A DNA stretch of 7,371 nt from Bryobacteraceae bacterium (GTDB lineage: Bacteria; Acidobacteriota; Terriglobia; Bryobacterales; Bryobacteraceae), in the NCBI GenBank assembly GCA_014379815.1, contig JACMLA010000692.1:1-7371 (forward strand). Reading direction: 5' to 3'. The notes beneath the pieces are model-generated. The model was given only the letters and a program-made list of their open reading frames with translations. It had not been told where the DNA came from and made no database searches. Below are positions 5,998 to 7,371 of the stretch, piece by piece. Numbering within the stretch: the stretch's first letter is position 1; each line of letters starts with the position of its first letter. The position numbers and the translations under genes were made by a program.

Positions 5998-6930
5998 TCA
6001 CTTCAGAAGAGGTAAGAGTGAGAGATCGAGGCCGGCGTCGCTCCATGAAGAAATCTCCACGTTCCGGTGAAGGGTCCAGTACTCGACATGCTCGATAGAA
6101 GATCCAGGCTCGACGGTAGTCAGAGGTCCTAGTGTTTCCAGTTCGAGCGTCTCGGCGTTAGTGAAAATCTCGAATGATGCCTGAAAGTCCGGGTAGGTCT
6201 GGGCGGGGTCGGCGGTGTAGCGCTTCAAAAACAGATCGGAACCGAGGAGGTAAGCTCCCCATGTGTTGGTATTGAAATGACCGAGCTTGGTCGGCTGGCC
6301 GGTGTTGCCAGAGTCCTGACGAAGAACCAGGTACTTCTTCGTGAACGTCCAGCGCGGATCGGTCAGATCGGAGAAGGCCCACATGATCAAAGGGTGCGTT
6401 GGCGGAAGATCTTCAGGGTGCGTTCCGCGTGGTGGAAACCCCGTGATTCCGTAACCTCCGGCAGCCATCATCGTCAAGGCCCACGGTGCGAACTGCCAGG
6501 ACACGGACCGGTGATTCGTCAGGCGGTGCGTGACCTTGACCGCTGTGCCTGAATCTTCGAGCCGGACAGAGATCTGCTTCACTAGGCCAGTTTCTGGTTC
6601 CACGGATTGCGTCAGGGTTACCATGTCGCTCTGACGGTCAACCTGGACGGGACCATTGTCACGGGCGTAAGTGAGTACGACATCTTCCGGCGCAATCCAG
6701 ATGCGGTGGCCCCCGCGTGGAACCCACTCGGATTCGCCACTTGTGCCCATTTGTGCAGGGAACTCTTTGAACAAGTTCTGGCCGTTGACAAATCCATAGC
6801 GAATGATGCGCGGACCCACATCGGTGGTAAGGATCAGCTCTGTTTCGCCATTGCTGAGGCGGTAGCAGTCAGGCCAGCCGCCATAGGGAACCTTCTCAAA
6901 AGAAATCACACTAAGAGGGTAGTTCTTCAA
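5998..6930 (-). CDS. Galactose-mutarotase-like fold protein (DUF4380-like), 310 residues
   Basis: This is a soluble protein without signal peptide or membrane segments, all-beta in appearance, resembling the aldose-1-epimerase / galactose-mutarotase superfamily. Visible marks are ELILTTDVGPRIIRYGF and NLF (31-54), like the N-terminal GPRI-plus-ENLF strand pair of these families; GGHRIWIAPED (73-83); ITGFPPRGTHPED (162-174); FEIFTNAETLELETLGPL (253-270), where Glu265 sits in the E-x-x-GPL block common in sugar-binding members; and PGSSIEHVEYWTL (275-287), a typical C-terminal strand. A role in sugar binding or anomer conversion is inferred; the substrate is unknown. The start is TTG at 6928-6930, one base after the thiL TAG at 6932-6934. 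AAGG at 6935-6938, inside the end of thiL, serves as its ribosome site, so translation is probably coupled to thiL. Confidence 0.78.
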   Translation of the reverse strand: MKNYPLSVISFEKVPYGGWPDCYRLSNGETELILTTDVGPRIIRYGFVNGQNLFKEFPAQMGTSGESEWVPRGGHRIWIAPEDVVLTYARDNGPVQVDRQSDMVTLTQSVEPETGLVKQISVRLEDSGTAVKVTHRLTNHRSVSWQFAPWALTMMAAGGYGITGFPPRGTHPEDLPPTHPLIMWAFSDLTDPRWTFTKKYLVLRQDSGNTGQPTKLGHFNTNTWGAYLLGSDLFLKRYTADPAQTYPDFQASFEIFTNAETLELETLGPLTTVEPGSSIEHVEYWTLHRNVEISSWSDAGLDLSLLPLLK

Positions 6931-6931
6931 G

Positions 6932-7371
6932 CTACCTTGTTGAAAAGTGGTCGTACCCGAGTTCGGGAGTCAGTGGGAAGCCTCGGAGCGTGATTCCACC
7001 GGTTGGTCCATCAGTGATTGTGCCGATGCGGAAGCCGGGCAGGTTTGCCGGGCCGGTGTAGAGGAGTTCATAATCTTCTCCTCCATGAAGGGCCTGATGT
7101 TCGTTAGCCCCGGTCGCTACAGGCAGCGAGTCGAGAAGCGCTGCTGTTGACGACGACAGGCACAGGCGATAGAGGTCGATAGAGAGACCGTCACTAAGAT
7201 CCATGCAGGCGGTTGCGGACCCACGAAGTCGTTTGCCCAGATCAATGCGGGGCCTTGGGATGTCCCGGTAGTTGCGCGACGCATTTCCGCCCAGGGGCCC
7301 GGAGACGTAGACAGTATCGCCAGGGCGAGCTCCGTCGCGTCTGAGTGCCGTTCCGCGAGGCAGTGATCCGC
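6932..7371 (-). CDS. thiL: Thiamine-monophosphate kinase, C-terminal part (partial at right edge)
   Basis: ThiL phosphorylates thiamine monophosphate with ATP to thiamine diphosphate, the last step of thiamine cofactor synthesis, in the cytoplasm. The frame is open from the right edge to the TAG at 6932-6934, about 145 residues, against roughly 320 for the full enzyme. In order it shows GTALRRDGARPGDTVYVSG, the family's R-x-GA-x-x-GD-x-x-x-V-(S/T)-G motif; the RPRIDLGKRLRG segment; MDLSDGLSIDLYRL, the metal-binding and ATP-binding MDxSDGL motif; LPVATGA; ALHGGEDYELLYTGP, the GGEDYELL hallmark; and a GYDHF ending. The ATG of MDLSDGL (7202-7204) is internal, not the start. It is the upstream member of a tightly packed minus-strand operon with the mutarotase-like gene. 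The catalytic half present is complete and shows no defect. Confidence 0.95.
   Translation of the reverse strand, partial: GSLPRGTALRRDGARPGDTVYVSGPLGGNASRNYRDIPRPRIDLGKRLRGSATACMDLSDGLSIDLYRLCLSSSTAALLDSLPVATGANEHQALHGGEDYELLYTGPANLPGFRIGTITDGPTGGITLRGFPLTPELGYDHFSTR

Overview
The window most likely comes from an Acidobacteriota chromosome of the Solibacter/Bryobacter type. This rests on family knowledge, not a database search. The pointers are a very long Oar-like TonB-dependent outer-membrane protein with an N-terminal carboxypeptidase-regulatory-like domain, a REP-associated transposase of the RRLPH / FVTFRLHGSL type, and a ThiL C-terminus ending in GYDHF. Start codons are mixed: GTG for the receptor, TTG for the mutarotase-like gene, and TTG or GTG for the transposase.

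Layout, left to right. Positions 1-293 hold the open 3' end of an unrecognised plus-strand gene. Positions 407-1082 are a compact mobile unit: a Y1/HUH REP-associated transposase (RAYT) bracketed by two inverted 43-base elements that match at 42 of 43 positions, each folding into two adjacent hairpins. Positions 1084-1235 are an AGTCA-centred tandem repeat with 13-14 base units. A rho-independent terminator at 1263-1296 then closes the minus-strand receptor gene (5067 down to 1330). Upstream of the receptor is a 269-base gap with a sigma70-like promoter candidate and, just downstream of its -10, a perfect 16-base palindrome placed like a repressor operator. The right third is a minus-strand series: thiL (partial, running off the right edge), a 310-residue galactose-mutarotase-like protein that starts one base after the thiL stop, and a 208-residue probably exported protein of unknown function 34 bases further on.

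Reading of the whole. thiL and the mutarotase-like gene are almost certainly co-transcribed, and the 208-residue gene may be too. The receptor appears to be its own unit, with its own promoter region and terminator. The RAYT unit and repeat array lie in the intergenic space between two convergent genes, a common place for REP elements to persist. I see no CRISPR array, tRNA, rRNA, toxin-antitoxin or defence system. The points most worth following up are the REP-RAYT-REP unit and the palindrome in front of the receptor.
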